40,694 bases of DNA, taken from the NCBI GenBank assembly GCA_017993715.1, contig JAGOME010000041.1, positions 1-40,694 of the forward strand, in the 5' to 3' direction. A program made the position numbers and the translations under genes. Of the stretch, positions 1-8,170 are shown in pieces (the stretch's first letter is position 1; each line of letters begins with the position of its first letter). This DNA comes from Phycicoccus sp. (GTDB lineage Bacteria; Actinomycetota; Actinomycetes; Actinomycetales; Dermatophilaceae). Below the pieces are notes generated by a model. The model saw only the letters and a program-made list of their open reading frames with translations, was not told the DNA's origin and searched no databases.

Positions 1-471
1 GAGCTGGCCCACCTGGACATCGACTTCGGCGCCGCCAACGGCGTCCTGTCCATCCATCGGGCCGCGAATGCCGCCCGCGGTCACCTCACGGCGACCGTCC
101 TGCGGCCCGCTGGACTGACCTGGACCGGATTCCTCGTGCTGTGGATCGTGTGGATCTGGGACAGCATGGAGACCCGCCATATTGCCGAGTCGGTGGGCAT
201 CTCCAAGGCCACGCTGACCGGGGTCACCAACACGCTGGTCGACCGTGGCTGGGTGCGCCGCGTCCCGAGCACCCAGGACCGGCGGTTGGTCAGCCTGGAG
301 CTCACCGACGAGGGCTCGGCCCTGCTCGATGAGCTGTTCCCCAAGTTCAATGCCGTCGAGGCACAGATCGTCCGCGCCTTCGAGGGCGCCGAGTTGGATG
401 AGCTGACGACGTCCCTGCGCAAGGTCGTGCAGTCCATCGAGGAACTCGACAGCGAGGCCGTCGCAGACTGA
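1..471 (+). CDS. MarR-family transcriptional regulator (5' end outside window)
   Basis: The frame is open from the first base, so the N-terminus lies outside the window. The visible 156 residues include a winged helix-turn-helix: an HTH around HIAESVGISKATLTGVTNTL followed by the wing STQDRRLVSLELTDEG, where the D-R-R signature is typical of MarR proteins. The C-terminal helix (residues about 110-150) would complete the dimer interface. MarR proteins are usually ligand-responsive repressors of catabolic or resistance genes. HpaR/HpcR, the repressor of homoprotocatechuate operons, belongs to this family, and such an operon lies at 2944-7107, so a regulatory link is possible. The sulfatase lies between them and nothing in the sequence proves the link. 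The gene has a GAATGCCG motif in its coding sequence at 66. Confidence 0.85.
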   Translation, partial: ELAHLDIDFGAANGVLSIHRAANAARGHLTATVLRPAGLTWTGFLVLWIVWIWDSMETRHIAESVGISKATLTGVTNTLVDRGWVRRVPSTQDRRLVSLELTDEGSALLDELFPKFNAVEAQIVRAFEGAELDELTTSLRKVVQSIEELDSEAVAD

Positions 472-490
472 CCTCATTTCAGGACGCGCG

Positions 491-512
491 CGCCCGCGCG
501 CGGGCGTAGGTT
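491..512 (+). promoter_or_regulatory. 16-bp GC palindrome abutting a -10-like box before the sulfatase
   Basis: CGCCCGCGCGCGGGCG (491-506) is a perfect palindrome of alternating G and C, preceded by more CG alternation from 485. It is followed directly by TAGGTT (507-512), a good actinobacterial -10. Transcription would start near 519, about 40 nt before the preferred sulfatase ATG. The palindrome could be an operator, or the foot of a marR terminator; alternating GC also favours Z-DNA. No convincing -35 is seen. Confidence 0.35.
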
Positions 513-560
513 GCCGGTGACGGCGGCACAGGGGTGCCGCCCGGAGCCGCGGAGCTGCCC

Positions 561-2891
561 ATGAATCTCAATCGCGGCGTGCTGCCGATCCACAGCACGA
601 CCGAGCCACCGACGACACCGATGGACATGCGCGACGCGCCCACGATGCCCTTCCCCCCCATGGTCGCCGCCCCGAAGGGCGCTCCCAACGTCCTGATCGT
701 GCTGTTCGACGACATGGGGTTTGGCGCTCCTTCCGCCTTCGGTGGTCCCTGCCAGATGCCGACGAGCGACCGGTTGGCCGCCGGTGGGCTCACCTTCACG
801 CGATTCCACACGACAGCGTTGTGCTCGCCGACCCGCGCTTCCCTCATGACCGGTCACAATCACCACTCCGTGGGCATGGGCACGCTCACCGACCTGACGA
901 CCGGCTGGCCCGGTTACACCTCGATCCGCCCCAACGCGACCGCACCGATCGCGGAGATCTTGCGGCTCAACGGCTACAACACCGCGGCCTTCGGGAAATG
1001 GCACCAGACGCCCAACTGGGAGGTCGGCCCAACCGGGCCCTTCGACCGCTGGCCCACAGGCGAAGGATTCGAACGGTTCTATGGGTTCCAGGGTGGGGAG
1101 ACCGACCAGTGGAATCCGACCCTGTTCGACGGCATCAACCCCGTCGAGCTGCCCGAGGACCCCGACTACCACCTGTCCGTGGACCTCGCGGACCGCGTGA
1201 TCGCGTTCGTCCGCAACCAGTCGGGGCTCGCCCCGGATAAGCCGTGGTTCACGTATCTCGCCTTCGGCGCCACCCATGCACCCCACCACGCTCCCACCGA
1301 GTACATCGAGCGTTACCAGGGCGTCTTTGACGACGGGTGGGATGCCCAGCGCGAAAAGACCTTCGCCCGCCAAAAGGCACTCGGCATCGTGCCGCAGGAC
1401 TGCGACCTGACGGCCCGTCCGGACGAGATCCCCGCGTGGGACTCACTCGACGACGATCACCACCGCCTCCACGCCCGCATGATGGAGGTGTACGCCGCGG
1501 CGGCCACCCACAGCGACGAGCAGGTGGGGCGCATCGTCGACGAGCTCGAACGGCTCGGCCAGCTCGACAACACCCTCATCCTGTACCTGTTGGGAGACAA
1601 CGGTGCCAGCGCCGAGGCCGGCCCCGATGGGACGTTGAACGAGTTCGCGCAGTACAACCTGGTTCCCGAGACCGTCAGCGAGATGGTGACCCACCTCGAC
1701 GAGATCGGCAGTGCGCGGCACTTCAACCACTATCCCGTCGGCTGGGCGCACGCGATGAACACGCCCTACCAGTGGACCAAGCAGATCGCTTCGCACTGGG
1801 GTGGGACTCGCAACGGGATGATCGCCCATTGGCCCGGGGGCTTCGACGCTCAGGGCGAGAAGCGGCACCAGTTCACCCACGTAGCCGACGTGGGTCCCAC
1901 GATCCTCGAAGCCGCCGGCATTCCCCAGCCGAACACCGTCAACGGGGTCGACCAACGTCCTTACCCGACACCCGCCTTCGGCTATGCGTTCACCGACGCC
2001 GACGCGCCAGACCGGCACACCACGCAGTACTTCGAGCTCTTCGGGAACCGCGCGATCTACCACGACGGCTGGTCGGCGTGCACGATCCACTCGATCCCGT
2101 GGGAGCTCAGCGGTGAGCTGCCGCCCTTCGACCAAGACAGCTGGGAGCTGTACGCGCCGGGGGACTACACCCAGGCCCACAACGTCGCCAGTGATCACCC
2201 TGAGCAGCTGCGCAAGCTCCAAGAGCTGTTCTTGATCGAGGCGGCAAAGTTCAATGTCTTCCCCCTCGATGACCGGAAGACCTCGCGACTCGACCCTGAT
2301 GTGGTCGGGCGCCCCAACCCCATGCAGGGGCGGACCCAGATGACGCTCTACCCCGGAGCCATGCACCTGGGCGAGGCGTCGGTGCTCAACGTCAAGAACC
2401 GGAGCCACGTGATCCGCGCGGCCATCACCATTCCCGAGGGTGACCCCGCACAGGGGGCCATCATCGCCCAGGGTGGCCGGTTTGGCGGCTGGAGCCTCTA
2501 TCTCAAAGACGGCGTGCCGACCTATGCCTACAACTGGGTCGACCACGCGCTGTACGTGGTCCACGCAGACACCGCTCTCGAGCCGGGCGATCACACGCTG
2601 ACCGTCGTGTTTCGCTATGACGGCGGCGGCGTCGGCAAGGGCGGACTCGTCACGCTGCTCGACGGCGACACCGAGCTTGCCGCCGGGAGGGTCGACAACA
2701 CCTGCGGATACATGTTCGGGACGACGGAGGCCATGGATGTCGGTGCCGACACTGCGGCGCCGGTGGTCGACGACTACGCCACCTCGCGCGGGGAGTGCAC
2801 GGCCACGATTCACCACGTCATGATCGACGTCGACCCCGAGCAGGACTTCGACGCCGACGGCATGGTCAGGGCCTACCTGCAACGGCAGTAG
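561..2891 (+). CDS. Type I sulfatase (arylsulfatase, AtsA/AtsD-like)
   Basis: The protein has 776 aa from ATG 561. I prefer this start because GGAG lies 6 nt upstream; an in-frame GTG at 534 would add nine residues but has a weak ribosome site. The alkaline-phosphatase-fold sulfatase domain begins at NVLIVLFDDMGFG, where the two Asp (50-51) bind calcium. The cysteine of CSPTR (C88) is the residue converted to formylglycine by the sulfatase-maturing enzyme. FGKWH (K146, H148) and a later GDNGA motif complete the usual active site. Length and the C-terminal beta-rich region (about 580-776) resemble the roughly 785-aa mycobacterial AtsA/AtsD type. It would hydrolyse sulfate esters; the substrate is unknown. 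No signal peptide is visible, so a cytoplasmic location is likely. Confidence 0.93.
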   Translation: MNLNRGVLPIHSTTEPPTTPMDMRDAPTMPFPPMVAAPKGAPNVLIVLFDDMGFGAPSAFGGPCQMPTSDRLAAGGLTFTRFHTTALCSPTRASLMTGHNHHSVGMGTLTDLTTGWPGYTSIRPNATAPIAEILRLNGYNTAAFGKWHQTPNWEVGPTGPFDRWPTGEGFERFYGFQGGETDQWNPTLFDGINPVELPEDPDYHLSVDLADRVIAFVRNQSGLAPDKPWFTYLAFGATHAPHHAPTEYIERYQGVFDDGWDAQREKTFARQKALGIVPQDCDLTARPDEIPAWDSLDDDHHRLHARMMEVYAAAATHSDEQVGRIVDELERLGQLDNTLILYLLGDNGASAEAGPDGTLNEFAQYNLVPETVSEMVTHLDEIGSARHFNHYPVGWAHAMNTPYQWTKQIASHWGGTRNGMIAHWPGGFDAQGEKRHQFTHVADVGPTILEAAGIPQPNTVNGVDQRPYPTPAFGYAFTDADAPDRHTTQYFELFGNRAIYHDGWSACTIHSIPWELSGELPPFDQDSWELYAPGDYTQAHNVASDHPEQLRKLQELFLIEAAKFNVFPLDDRKTSRLDPDVVGRPNPMQGRTQMTLYPGAMHLGEASVLNVKNRSHVIRAAITIPEGDPAQGAIIAQGGRFGGWSLYLKDGVPTYAYNWVDHALYVVHADTALEPGDHTLTVVFRYDGGGVGKGGLVTLLDGDTELAAGRVDNTCGYMFGTTEAMDVGADTAAPVVDDYATSRGECTATIHHVMIDVDPEQDFDADGMVRAYLQRQ

Positions 2892-2900
2892 GCACCGGCT

Positions 2901-2939
2901 CGTCGGGTCGGTCGGTCGTTAAGCCTGACCGACCCGACG
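2901..2939. terminator. Bidirectional stem-loop terminator between convergent genes
   Basis: A perfect 13-bp stem pairs CGTCGGGTCGGTC (2901-2913) with GACCGACCCGACG (2927-2939) around a 13-nt loop. It sits in the 52-nt gap between the sulfatase and the convergent amidotransferase-like gene. There is no strong U-tract on either side, as is common for terminators in GC-rich actinobacteria. Confidence 0.7.
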
Positions 2940-2943
2940 TTGC

Positions 2944-3669
2944 TCAGGACTCGTGGGCCGCCTCGACGAAGGCGCGCACCATAGCCAGCTGGCGAGGATC
3001 GTCGGCCCAGGTGTCCTCGGGGTGCCACTGCACGCCGAGGAACCAGCCGCCGTACTGGGGCAACTCCATCGCCTCGATGACCCCATCCTCGGCGCGAGCC
3101 GTGATCTCGAAAGCCCCGGAGACCTCGTCGACGCACTGGTGGTGGTAGCAGGAGGCGTGGACGTTCTCCCCCACCAGTTCGCGCACGAGAGTGTCCGGGC
3201 GCGTGGTCACGGTGTGTCGGTGATGGCGGTGGTTGGCCATGGCGCCGCCGTGGGACTCCATGTCCTGGACCAGCGTGCCGCCGAGCGCCACGTTGACGAC
3301 CTGGAGGCCACGGCAGATCGCGAACAGCGGCAGGCGACGGGTCATCGTCACCCGGGCCACAGCTAGGTCGAACGCGTCCTGTTCGACATCGACGTCGTAC
3401 AGGGCCGGATGCTCGCCCTGACCGGACCATTGGCCGGACATGTCGCCGCCTCCGGGGAGGAGCACCCCCGCGGCCCAGGACAGTCGCTCCGCGACCTCGG
3501 TGTCGGAGATGAGACCGCCCGGGGCGCTCGGGTGGACCACGAGGGGCTCGCCGCCAGCGGCATAGACGAGCTCGAGGAGGGCACGGGAGGTCACATCAGC
3601 GCGTGACCGCAGCGCAGAAGCGCTCTGCGAGAACCGTGCGGGAATGGCAATCAGGGGACGCTCGGCCAT
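2944..3669 (-). CDS. Class I glutamine amidotransferase-like hydrolase (peptidase C26, PuuD-like)
   Basis: The protein has 241 aa from an ATG (MAERPLIAIP). The nucleophile elbow AICRGLQ places the catalytic Cys at 119, and GVQWHPED supplies His216 and Glu218, so the C26 triad is complete. PGGGD at 72-76 is the usual oxyanion-strand motif. PuuD-type enzymes hydrolyse gamma-glutamyl amides such as gamma-glutamyl-GABA. Here the gene is the last of a four-gene minus-strand run for homoprotocatechuate-type catabolism, 11 nt after the FAH gene. This suggests, as inference, hydrolysis of a gamma-glutamyl conjugate related to the aromatic substrate. An upstream start would overlap the FAH gene; the ATG at 3669 is chosen because it fits the family N-terminus, although its ribosome site is weak. 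Confidence 0.88.
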   Translation of the reverse strand: MAERPLIAIPARFSQSASALRSRADVTSRALLELVYAAGGEPLVVHPSAPGGLISDTEVAERLSWAAGVLLPGGGDMSGQWSGQGEHPALYDVDVEQDAFDLAVARVTMTRRLPLFAICRGLQVVNVALGGTLVQDMESHGGAMANHRHHRHTVTTRPDTLVRELVGENVHASCYHHQCVDEVSGAFEITARAEDGVIEAMELPQYGGWFLGVQWHPEDTWADDPRQLAMVRAFVEAAHES

Positions 3670-3680
3670 GGTGATGGCGC

Positions 3681-4541
3681 TCAGTGAGCCGGGGGCTTGG
3701 GCTTGCGAATGCCGCGGAACTCCCAATCGCCGCCCTGGGCGGTGGACAGGACTTCCTCGGACTCGGTCGGCTGGGCGCCCACATCGGTGCGGATCGGCGT
3801 CGGTCCGGTGACGATGTGGTTGCGCAGCGTCCCCAGGCCCTCGACCTCGACCTCGACGATGTCGCCGGGGTACACGGTGCGCGAGATGGCGGGAGTGCCC
3901 GAGAAGAGCAGGTCACCGGGCTGCAGCGTGATCGTCCGCGCGATGTCGGCGACCAGGTAGTGCATGTCCCATTCCATCTCGTCGGTGTTGCCGTCCTGCT
4001 TGACCTCACCGTTGACGCGCGTCTGGATGCGCTTGTTCTTGAAGTCCCAACCCTCGACGATGCCGGGACCGATCGGGGCGAGCGTGTCGGCGCCCTTGAC
4101 CCGCAGCATCGAGCCGGAATCGGTGTCGCGGAAGTCGTGCAGGCCGTAGTCGTTGCCGACGGTGTAGCCGCGGATGTACTCCCCGGCCTCCTCGGGCGCG
4201 ATGTTGCGGCACGTCTTGCCGATGACGATGACGATCTCGCCCTCGTAGTTGAGCCACTTGCACAACTCTGGGCGGATGACGGCCGCGTCATGGCTGTTCA
4301 ACGCCGACACCGGCTTGTGGAAGTACGTCGGCGCCGGCGGCAGGGCCGTCTGGAGCTCGGTGACGCGCGAGATGTAGTTGAGGTGGACGCAGATGATCTT
4401 GCTCGGCTCCACCGGCGGCACGTGATGGGCGTCGGCGATGGCGACGACCCGGCCGTCACCGGCGACGAGGTTGTCACCGTCCCGGACGACGTCGACGATA
4501 TTGCCGTCAAGGAGGATGCGGCGGGTCTCGCGGGTGGTCAT
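3681..4541 (-). CDS. Fumarylacetoacetate hydrolase (FAH) family protein, HpaG-like isomerase/decarboxylase
   Basis: The protein has 286 aa. The N-terminal cap (1-70) is followed by the FAH catalytic fold. KWLNYEGEIVIVIGK holds the paired acidic metal ligands, GYTVGNDYGLHDFRD carries the third acidic ligand, and LQPGDLLFSGTP is the family's C-terminal signature. In homoprotocatechuate degradation this family provides the OPET decarboxylase/HHDD isomerase steps after ring cleavage and dehydrogenation. The position between the dioxygenase and the amidotransferase-like gene on one strand supports that role. AAAGG lies 8 nt before the ATG. The gap to the upstream dioxygenase (4542-4610) contains a small stem, CCGTGC/GCACGG at 4563-4579. 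Other FAH substrates remain possible. Confidence 0.88.
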   Translation of the reverse strand: MTTRETRRILLDGNIVDVVRDGDNLVAGDGRVVAIADAHHVPPVEPSKIICVHLNYISRVTELQTALPPAPTYFHKPVSALNSHDAAVIRPELCKWLNYEGEIVIVIGKTCRNIAPEEAGEYIRGYTVGNDYGLHDFRDTDSGSMLRVKGADTLAPIGPGIVEGWDFKNKRIQTRVNGEVKQDGNTDEMEWDMHYLVADIARTITLQPGDLLFSGTPAISRTVYPGDIVEVEVEGLGTLRNHIVTGPTPIRTDVGAQPTESEEVLSTAQGGDWEFRGIRKPKPPAH

Positions 4542-4610
4542 CTAGTCAGCCTTTCGGTAAACCCGTGCGGCGGGCACGGTAGTGCGGGACGAAAAGGGAG
4601 CGGGCGGCAT

Positions 4611-5564
4611 TCAGCCGGCGGCCGTCAGGTCCGGGCCGGCATTCTGGCGGAGGAACTCAGGATCCTGCGGCGTCGCCTTGGGCCGTGGGAAACCAGCCTG
4701 CGGCCGGTCGAACCACAGGTGCACCTGGCCGGTGCCGATGGAGTTCTCGTAGGCGCCGTACTGGCGGGCCGTTGAGGTGTTGGCCTCCTCCCCCAGCGCT
4801 CCGGCCATGAGGAGATAGTGCCCGAACATGCCCTCGGGCCGATAGCGCATGAACTCCGGCATGGTGTCCAGCACCTGCTTGTGGTCGCCACCCTTGAACC
4901 ACTCGATGCGCTCCTCGTCGGCCTGCCGCGCCTCGGGGGTGCGGATGTGCTCGGCGCCGCTGGACTCGTGATCGCGCAGCTGGCGCAGCTTCCAGAAGGT
5001 GTGCGAGAGGGCGCCCGACGCGATGAGGATGACCTTGCGGTCCGTTGCCGCGATCGCCTCACCGATGGCACGCCCGGCGCGCAGGAAGTCCTCGGTCTCG
5101 GCGGTCTGGGCGAGCGACACCGACATCCAGCGCTTGTCCGGCAGCCCGCGCCCGAGGTAGTCCCACAGGTTGATCGTCGCGTAGAAGATCGGCAGGTAGT
5201 GGTCCTCGATCGCGGTCACCCAGGTGGACTGGGCCGGTGCGGCCTCCTGCATGGCGAACGCGAGCTCGGGGTCGCCGAGGAAGTCGTAGGGGATGCGCGT
5301 CATCCCACGCGGCAACTCCTCGGAGGTGAACAGACCCGAGCGCCGGTCCTGGGCGGTCGCGACGAACTCGACGGTCGTGAACCAGTGGCTGTCCAGGACC
5401 ACGACGGTGTCGTAGTCCAGGGTCTCGAAGACGTCCTTGCGCAGCTGGGTCAACGCTGGGACGAGACTGATCTCCTCTCCCCCGTTGAGTTCGCGCCGGG
5501 TCTGCGGCGGAAGCATGATCGTCGGAACGTGCGCCAGCAGTGCGGCGCCGACCACCTCACCCAT
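4611..5564 (-). CDS. hpaD: Class III extradiol ring-cleavage dioxygenase, probable 3,4-dihydroxyphenylacetate 2,3-dioxygenase
   Basis: The protein has 317 aa from ATG 5564, with AAGGA about 6 nt upstream. It is a LigB-type dioxygenase. His12 (AHVP) and His60 (LDSHW) with Glu244 (PEGMFGHY) match the two-His-one-carboxylate iron site, and His188 (GALSHTF) fits the catalytic histidine; EDHYLP (H122) is also conserved in the family. It would open the ring of homoprotocatechuate to 5-carboxymethyl-2-hydroxymuconate semialdehyde, the substrate expected for the neighbouring dehydrogenase. The substrate assignment rests mainly on this neighbourhood, so another catechol is possible. The stop codon overlaps a copy of the CGGCATTC motif (4605-4612) and a second copy lies at 4637-4644. 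Confidence 0.87.
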   Translation of the reverse strand: MGEVVGAALLAHVPTIMLPPQTRRELNGGEEISLVPALTQLRKDVFETLDYDTVVVLDSHWFTTVEFVATAQDRRSGLFTSEELPRGMTRIPYDFLGDPELAFAMQEAAPAQSTWVTAIEDHYLPIFYATINLWDYLGRGLPDKRWMSVSLAQTAETEDFLRAGRAIGEAIAATDRKVILIASGALSHTFWKLRQLRDHESSGAEHIRTPEARQADEERIEWFKGGDHKQVLDTMPEFMRYRPEGMFGHYLLMAGALGEEANTSTARQYGAYENSIGTGQVHLWFDRPQAGFPRPKATPQDPEFLRQNAGPDLTAAG

Positions 5565-5622
5565 GTCGTGTCCTTGTCGTCGAGACGGCGAATGCCGTGC
5601 GTGGGAATGTCCTGTGCCGGAC

Positions 5623-7107
5623 TCAGGCCGGCGCGTCAGGCGCGAAGACCGAGTTCTTGATGTTCGTGTAGAAGTCGAAGGACCAGACGCCGCCCTCGCG
5701 GCCGATGCCGGACTGGCCGTTGCCACCGAAAGGCGCCCCGAGGTCGCGCACGAAGAAGCAGTTGACCCAGACCGTGCCCGCGTTGAGCGCAGCACTGACC
5801 CGTTCGGCGCGGGCGTCGTCGCCGGTCACGAGCGTCGCGGCGAGACCGAAGCGGGAGTCGTTGGCCAAGCAGACCGCCTCCTCCTCGTCGGCAAACGTCT
5901 GCATCGTGAGGACGGGCCCGAAGACCTCCTCGGTGACCATCTCGGAGTCGTCCGCAACATTGGTCAGGATGGTCGGGCTGTAGAACAGTCCGCCGAGCTC
6001 CTCGTTGGGTCCGCCGCCGAGGATGGGGGTCGCGCCGTCGGCCAAGGCCCGCTCCACGAACCCGCTGATCTGGTCGAAGTGCCGACGCGAGATCAGCGCC
6101 GAGACGTCCGTGGACAGGTCACGCGGATCGCCCTGCTTGAGCTCGCGGGCCTTGGCCAGGACCCGGTCGGTGAACTCCTGGGCGATCGACTCCTCGACGA
6201 GGATGCGGGACCCCTTGAGGCAGACCTGGCCGGCATTGTCGAACTGCTCGACGGCGATCTCGACCGCGAGGTCCATGTCCGCGTCGGCGAAGATCACGAG
6301 CGGGGACTTGCCGCCGAGCTCGAAGGACAGCGGGACGATGTTGGGGGCAGCCGCGGCTGCGATGACCCCAGCCGTCGGCACCGAGCCGGTGAAAGCAAGA
6401 CGGTTGATGCCCTTGTGCGCGGTCAGCGGAGCGCCCGCGCTGGCCCCGGTGCCCTGCAGGACGTTGAAGACCCCGGGCGGCATTCCGGCCTCGGCCGTGA
6501 TGTCGGCGAGCAGGCTCGCGGTGAGCGGAGCCCACTCCGGTGGCTTCATGACGACGGTGTTGCCGGCCGCGAGGGCCGGGCCGATCCGCCAGGTGGCCAA
6601 CATGAGGGGCGCATTCCAGGGGGTGATGATGGCGACGACGCCAGCCGGGTCGTAGGTGATCCGCTCGCGGTGGCCGCGGCCGGGCACCTCCATGTCGGGG
6701 TGCGCGAGCTGCTCGGCGTAGTCGGCGAAGTAGCGGAAGTTCATCGCGACGCGGGGCATGACGCCTCGCAGGTGGCTGCGCAGCAGGGCCCCGTTATCGC
6801 GCGTCTCGACCTTGGCCAGGCCCTCGACCCGCGCCTCGACGAGGTCGGCGACGCGGCGCAGGATCGCGCTGCGCTCGGCGACGGGCATCGCGGCCCAGCC
6901 CGGGAATGCCGCCCGCGCGGCTGCGACGGCTTGGTCCACCTCGGTGGCGGTGCCGGACGCGACGTGCGCGATGACGCTCTCGTCGATCGGCGAGATGTCT
7001 TCGAAGGTCTCGGCAGACGCGACCCGCTCGCCACCGATCCAATGCCGCGTGTCGACCGAGACCCCCTCGACGACGGCGATGTAGTCGGTGTTCGCTGCGA
7101 CGCTCAT
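5623..7107 (-). CDS. hpaE: 5-carboxymethyl-2-hydroxymuconate semialdehyde dehydrogenase (aldehyde dehydrogenase)
   Basis: The protein has 494 aa, normal for NAD(P)-dependent aldehyde dehydrogenases. Catalytic residues are Asn165 (TPWNAP), Lys188 (VVMKPP), Glu263 (FELGGKSP) and Cys296 (NAGQVCLKG). The C-terminal FGGNGQSGIGREGG segment and FDFYTNIKN resemble HpaE/HpcC and related semialdehyde dehydrogenases. It is the first gene of the operon, with an excellent ribosome site (GAGGAG, 6 nt spacing) and a strong promoter/operator upstream. It would oxidise the ring-cleavage semialdehyde made by the next gene's dioxygenase. The 58-nt gap to that gene contains one GAATGCCG at 5590. No hpaF, hpaH, hpaI or hpaBC gene is in the window, so the lower pathway must be encoded elsewhere. 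Confidence 0.9.
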   Translation of the reverse strand: MSVAANTDYIAVVEGVSVDTRHWIGGERVASAETFEDISPIDESVIAHVASGTATEVDQAVAAARAAFPGWAAMPVAERSAILRRVADLVEARVEGLAKVETRDNGALLRSHLRGVMPRVAMNFRYFADYAEQLAHPDMEVPGRGHRERITYDPAGVVAIITPWNAPLMLATWRIGPALAAGNTVVMKPPEWAPLTASLLADITAEAGMPPGVFNVLQGTGASAGAPLTAHKGINRLAFTGSVPTAGVIAAAAAPNIVPLSFELGGKSPLVIFADADMDLAVEIAVEQFDNAGQVCLKGSRILVEESIAQEFTDRVLAKARELKQGDPRDLSTDVSALISRRHFDQISGFVERALADGATPILGGGPNEELGGLFYSPTILTNVADDSEMVTEEVFGPVLTMQTFADEEEAVCLANDSRFGLAATLVTGDDARAERVSAALNAGTVWVNCFFVRDLGAPFGGNGQSGIGREGGVWSFDFYTNIKNSVFAPDAPA

Positions 7108-7111
7108 CCGG

Positions 7112-7168
7112 GCTCCTCGTGTAGATCGTTAGGGTCCTAACGTATTTTGGAGGAGGCCCGAACGTCAA
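7112..7168 (-). promoter_or_regulatory. Promoter and palindromic operator of the hpa-like operon
   Basis: Read on the minus strand: -35 TTGACG (7163-7168), an 18-nt spacer, -10 TACGTT (7139-7144), predicted start near 7132, then the ribosome site GAGGAG (7112-7117). A perfect inverted repeat CGTTAGG-AC-CCTAACG (7127-7142) overlaps the -10 and the start point, the classic place for a repressor such as a MarR or GntR protein. Repressor identity is unknown. Confidence 0.75.
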
Positions 7169-7214
7169 GACCTCGACGCCCACGGTGTCCAGACGCCCCG
7201 AGGCCTTTACCCCG

Positions 7215-7226
7215 CTGGCCGGCCAG
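7215..7226. other. 12-bp palindrome downstream of the SDR gene
   Basis: CTGGCCGGCCAG is a perfect palindrome between the convergent-upstream hpa promoter and the end of the SDR gene (stop at 7250-7252). It may act as a weak terminator stem for the SDR/DJ-1 operon. There is no U-tract. Confidence 0.25.
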
Positions 7227-7249
7227 GGCCGAGAGTGACGGCATTGAGG

Positions 7250-8170
7250 TCAGGCGCCGAGGTTGCTCGCGACCCCTTCGGGATAGGTCGTCACCGAAAA
7301 TTCGGGAAAGCGTGCGGCGAACGTCGAGGAGTCGAAGACGTTGTCGCCGCGATATCGCGGCAGGAGCTCGGCGAGCTCCCGCAGCGGCGGCGACACCCAC
7401 TGTCCGACCGTGAAGGCCACCTCGGGCAGCACGGTGTATCCGATCCGGCGACCGGTGACCGTGGCAGCGATCTCGATGAGCTGGGCATAGGTCCGCCGGG
7501 CCGGATCGACCGGCAGGTGCCACGTCCGGCCATACGCATCCGGCGAGTTGCCCAGCAGGGCGAGAGCTCGACTGGCGTCGGGCGTCCAGATAAGGGAGCG
7601 CGTGGCGTGCGCATTGAGGGGGACCAGAGGCCGCCGACCGGCCGCAATTCGATCGAAGACCAGGGCGTTGGTGTAGCTCTTGGTGCCACTCGGTCCATAG
7701 AACTCCGGAGCCCGGCCGATCAGCGCCTCGACCCGGCCAGCCGCCATGGCCTCGAGCAGCATCGTCGCGAGGTGGGCGCGGACCCGACCCTTGCGGCCGT
7801 GGGGCGCAAACGGGGTCGACTCGGTCTGGGGCGTCGAGGTCCCTGGGTACATATAGGTGTTGTCGAAGAAGACCAGGCGGGCCCCGTGCCGGGCGCAGGC
7901 CTCGATGACGTTGCGCATGATCACGGGGAACTGCCGCTCCCACAGCGCCGAGTCCGGCGGGAGCCCCACGGTGAGGTAGGCGATGTCACTGCCGGCGACG
8001 GCCCGGTCGGTGGCCTCGGCGTCGGTGAGGTCGGCCGCGATGAGCTCGTCGGTGTCATGCAGCCTCCTGGGCTGGCGACTCACCACCCGGATCGCATCCG
8101 TGTGGTCACGGCCCAACGCCCGGATCAGCTCGTCGGCGATGGGCCCACCGGCGCCCAGGACGGTCTGCAT
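7250..8170 (-). CDS. NAD(P)-binding SDR protein, NmrA/atypical epimerase type
   Basis: The protein has 306 aa. It begins with a glycine-rich nucleotide-binding loop, VLGAGGPIADELIRAL, and continues with a Rossmann-type pattern: VVSRQPRR, ADLTD at the second acidic strand, and VFFDNTYMYPG. This is the architecture of atypical SDRs related to NAD-dependent epimerases and NmrA-like redox sensors or quinone reductases. A YxxxK catalytic pair is not clear, so it may be a sensor or reductase and not a classical epimerase. Its ATG shares one base with the TGA of the upstream DJ-1/PfpI gene (TGATG), so the two are translationally coupled. Reaction and substrate are unknown. Confidence 0.85.
   Translation of the reverse strand: MQTVLGAGGPIADELIRALGRDHTDAIRVVSRQPRRLHDTDELIAADLTDAEATDRAVAGSDIAYLTVGLPPDSALWERQFPVIMRNVIEACARHGARLVFFDNTYMYPGTSTPQTESTPFAPHGRKGRVRAHLATMLLEAMAAGRVEALIGRAPEFYGPSGTKSYTNALVFDRIAAGRRPLVPLNAHATRSLIWTPDASRALALLGNSPDAYGRTWHLPVDPARRTYAQLIEIAATVTGRRIGYTVLPEVAFTVGQWVSPPLRELAELLPRYRGDNVFDSSTFAARFPEFSVTTYPEGVASNLGA

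Noticed and set aside
534-560. GTG start of the sulfatase at 534
   Set aside because: The ribosome site before it is weak; ATG 561 has GGAG at 6 nt.
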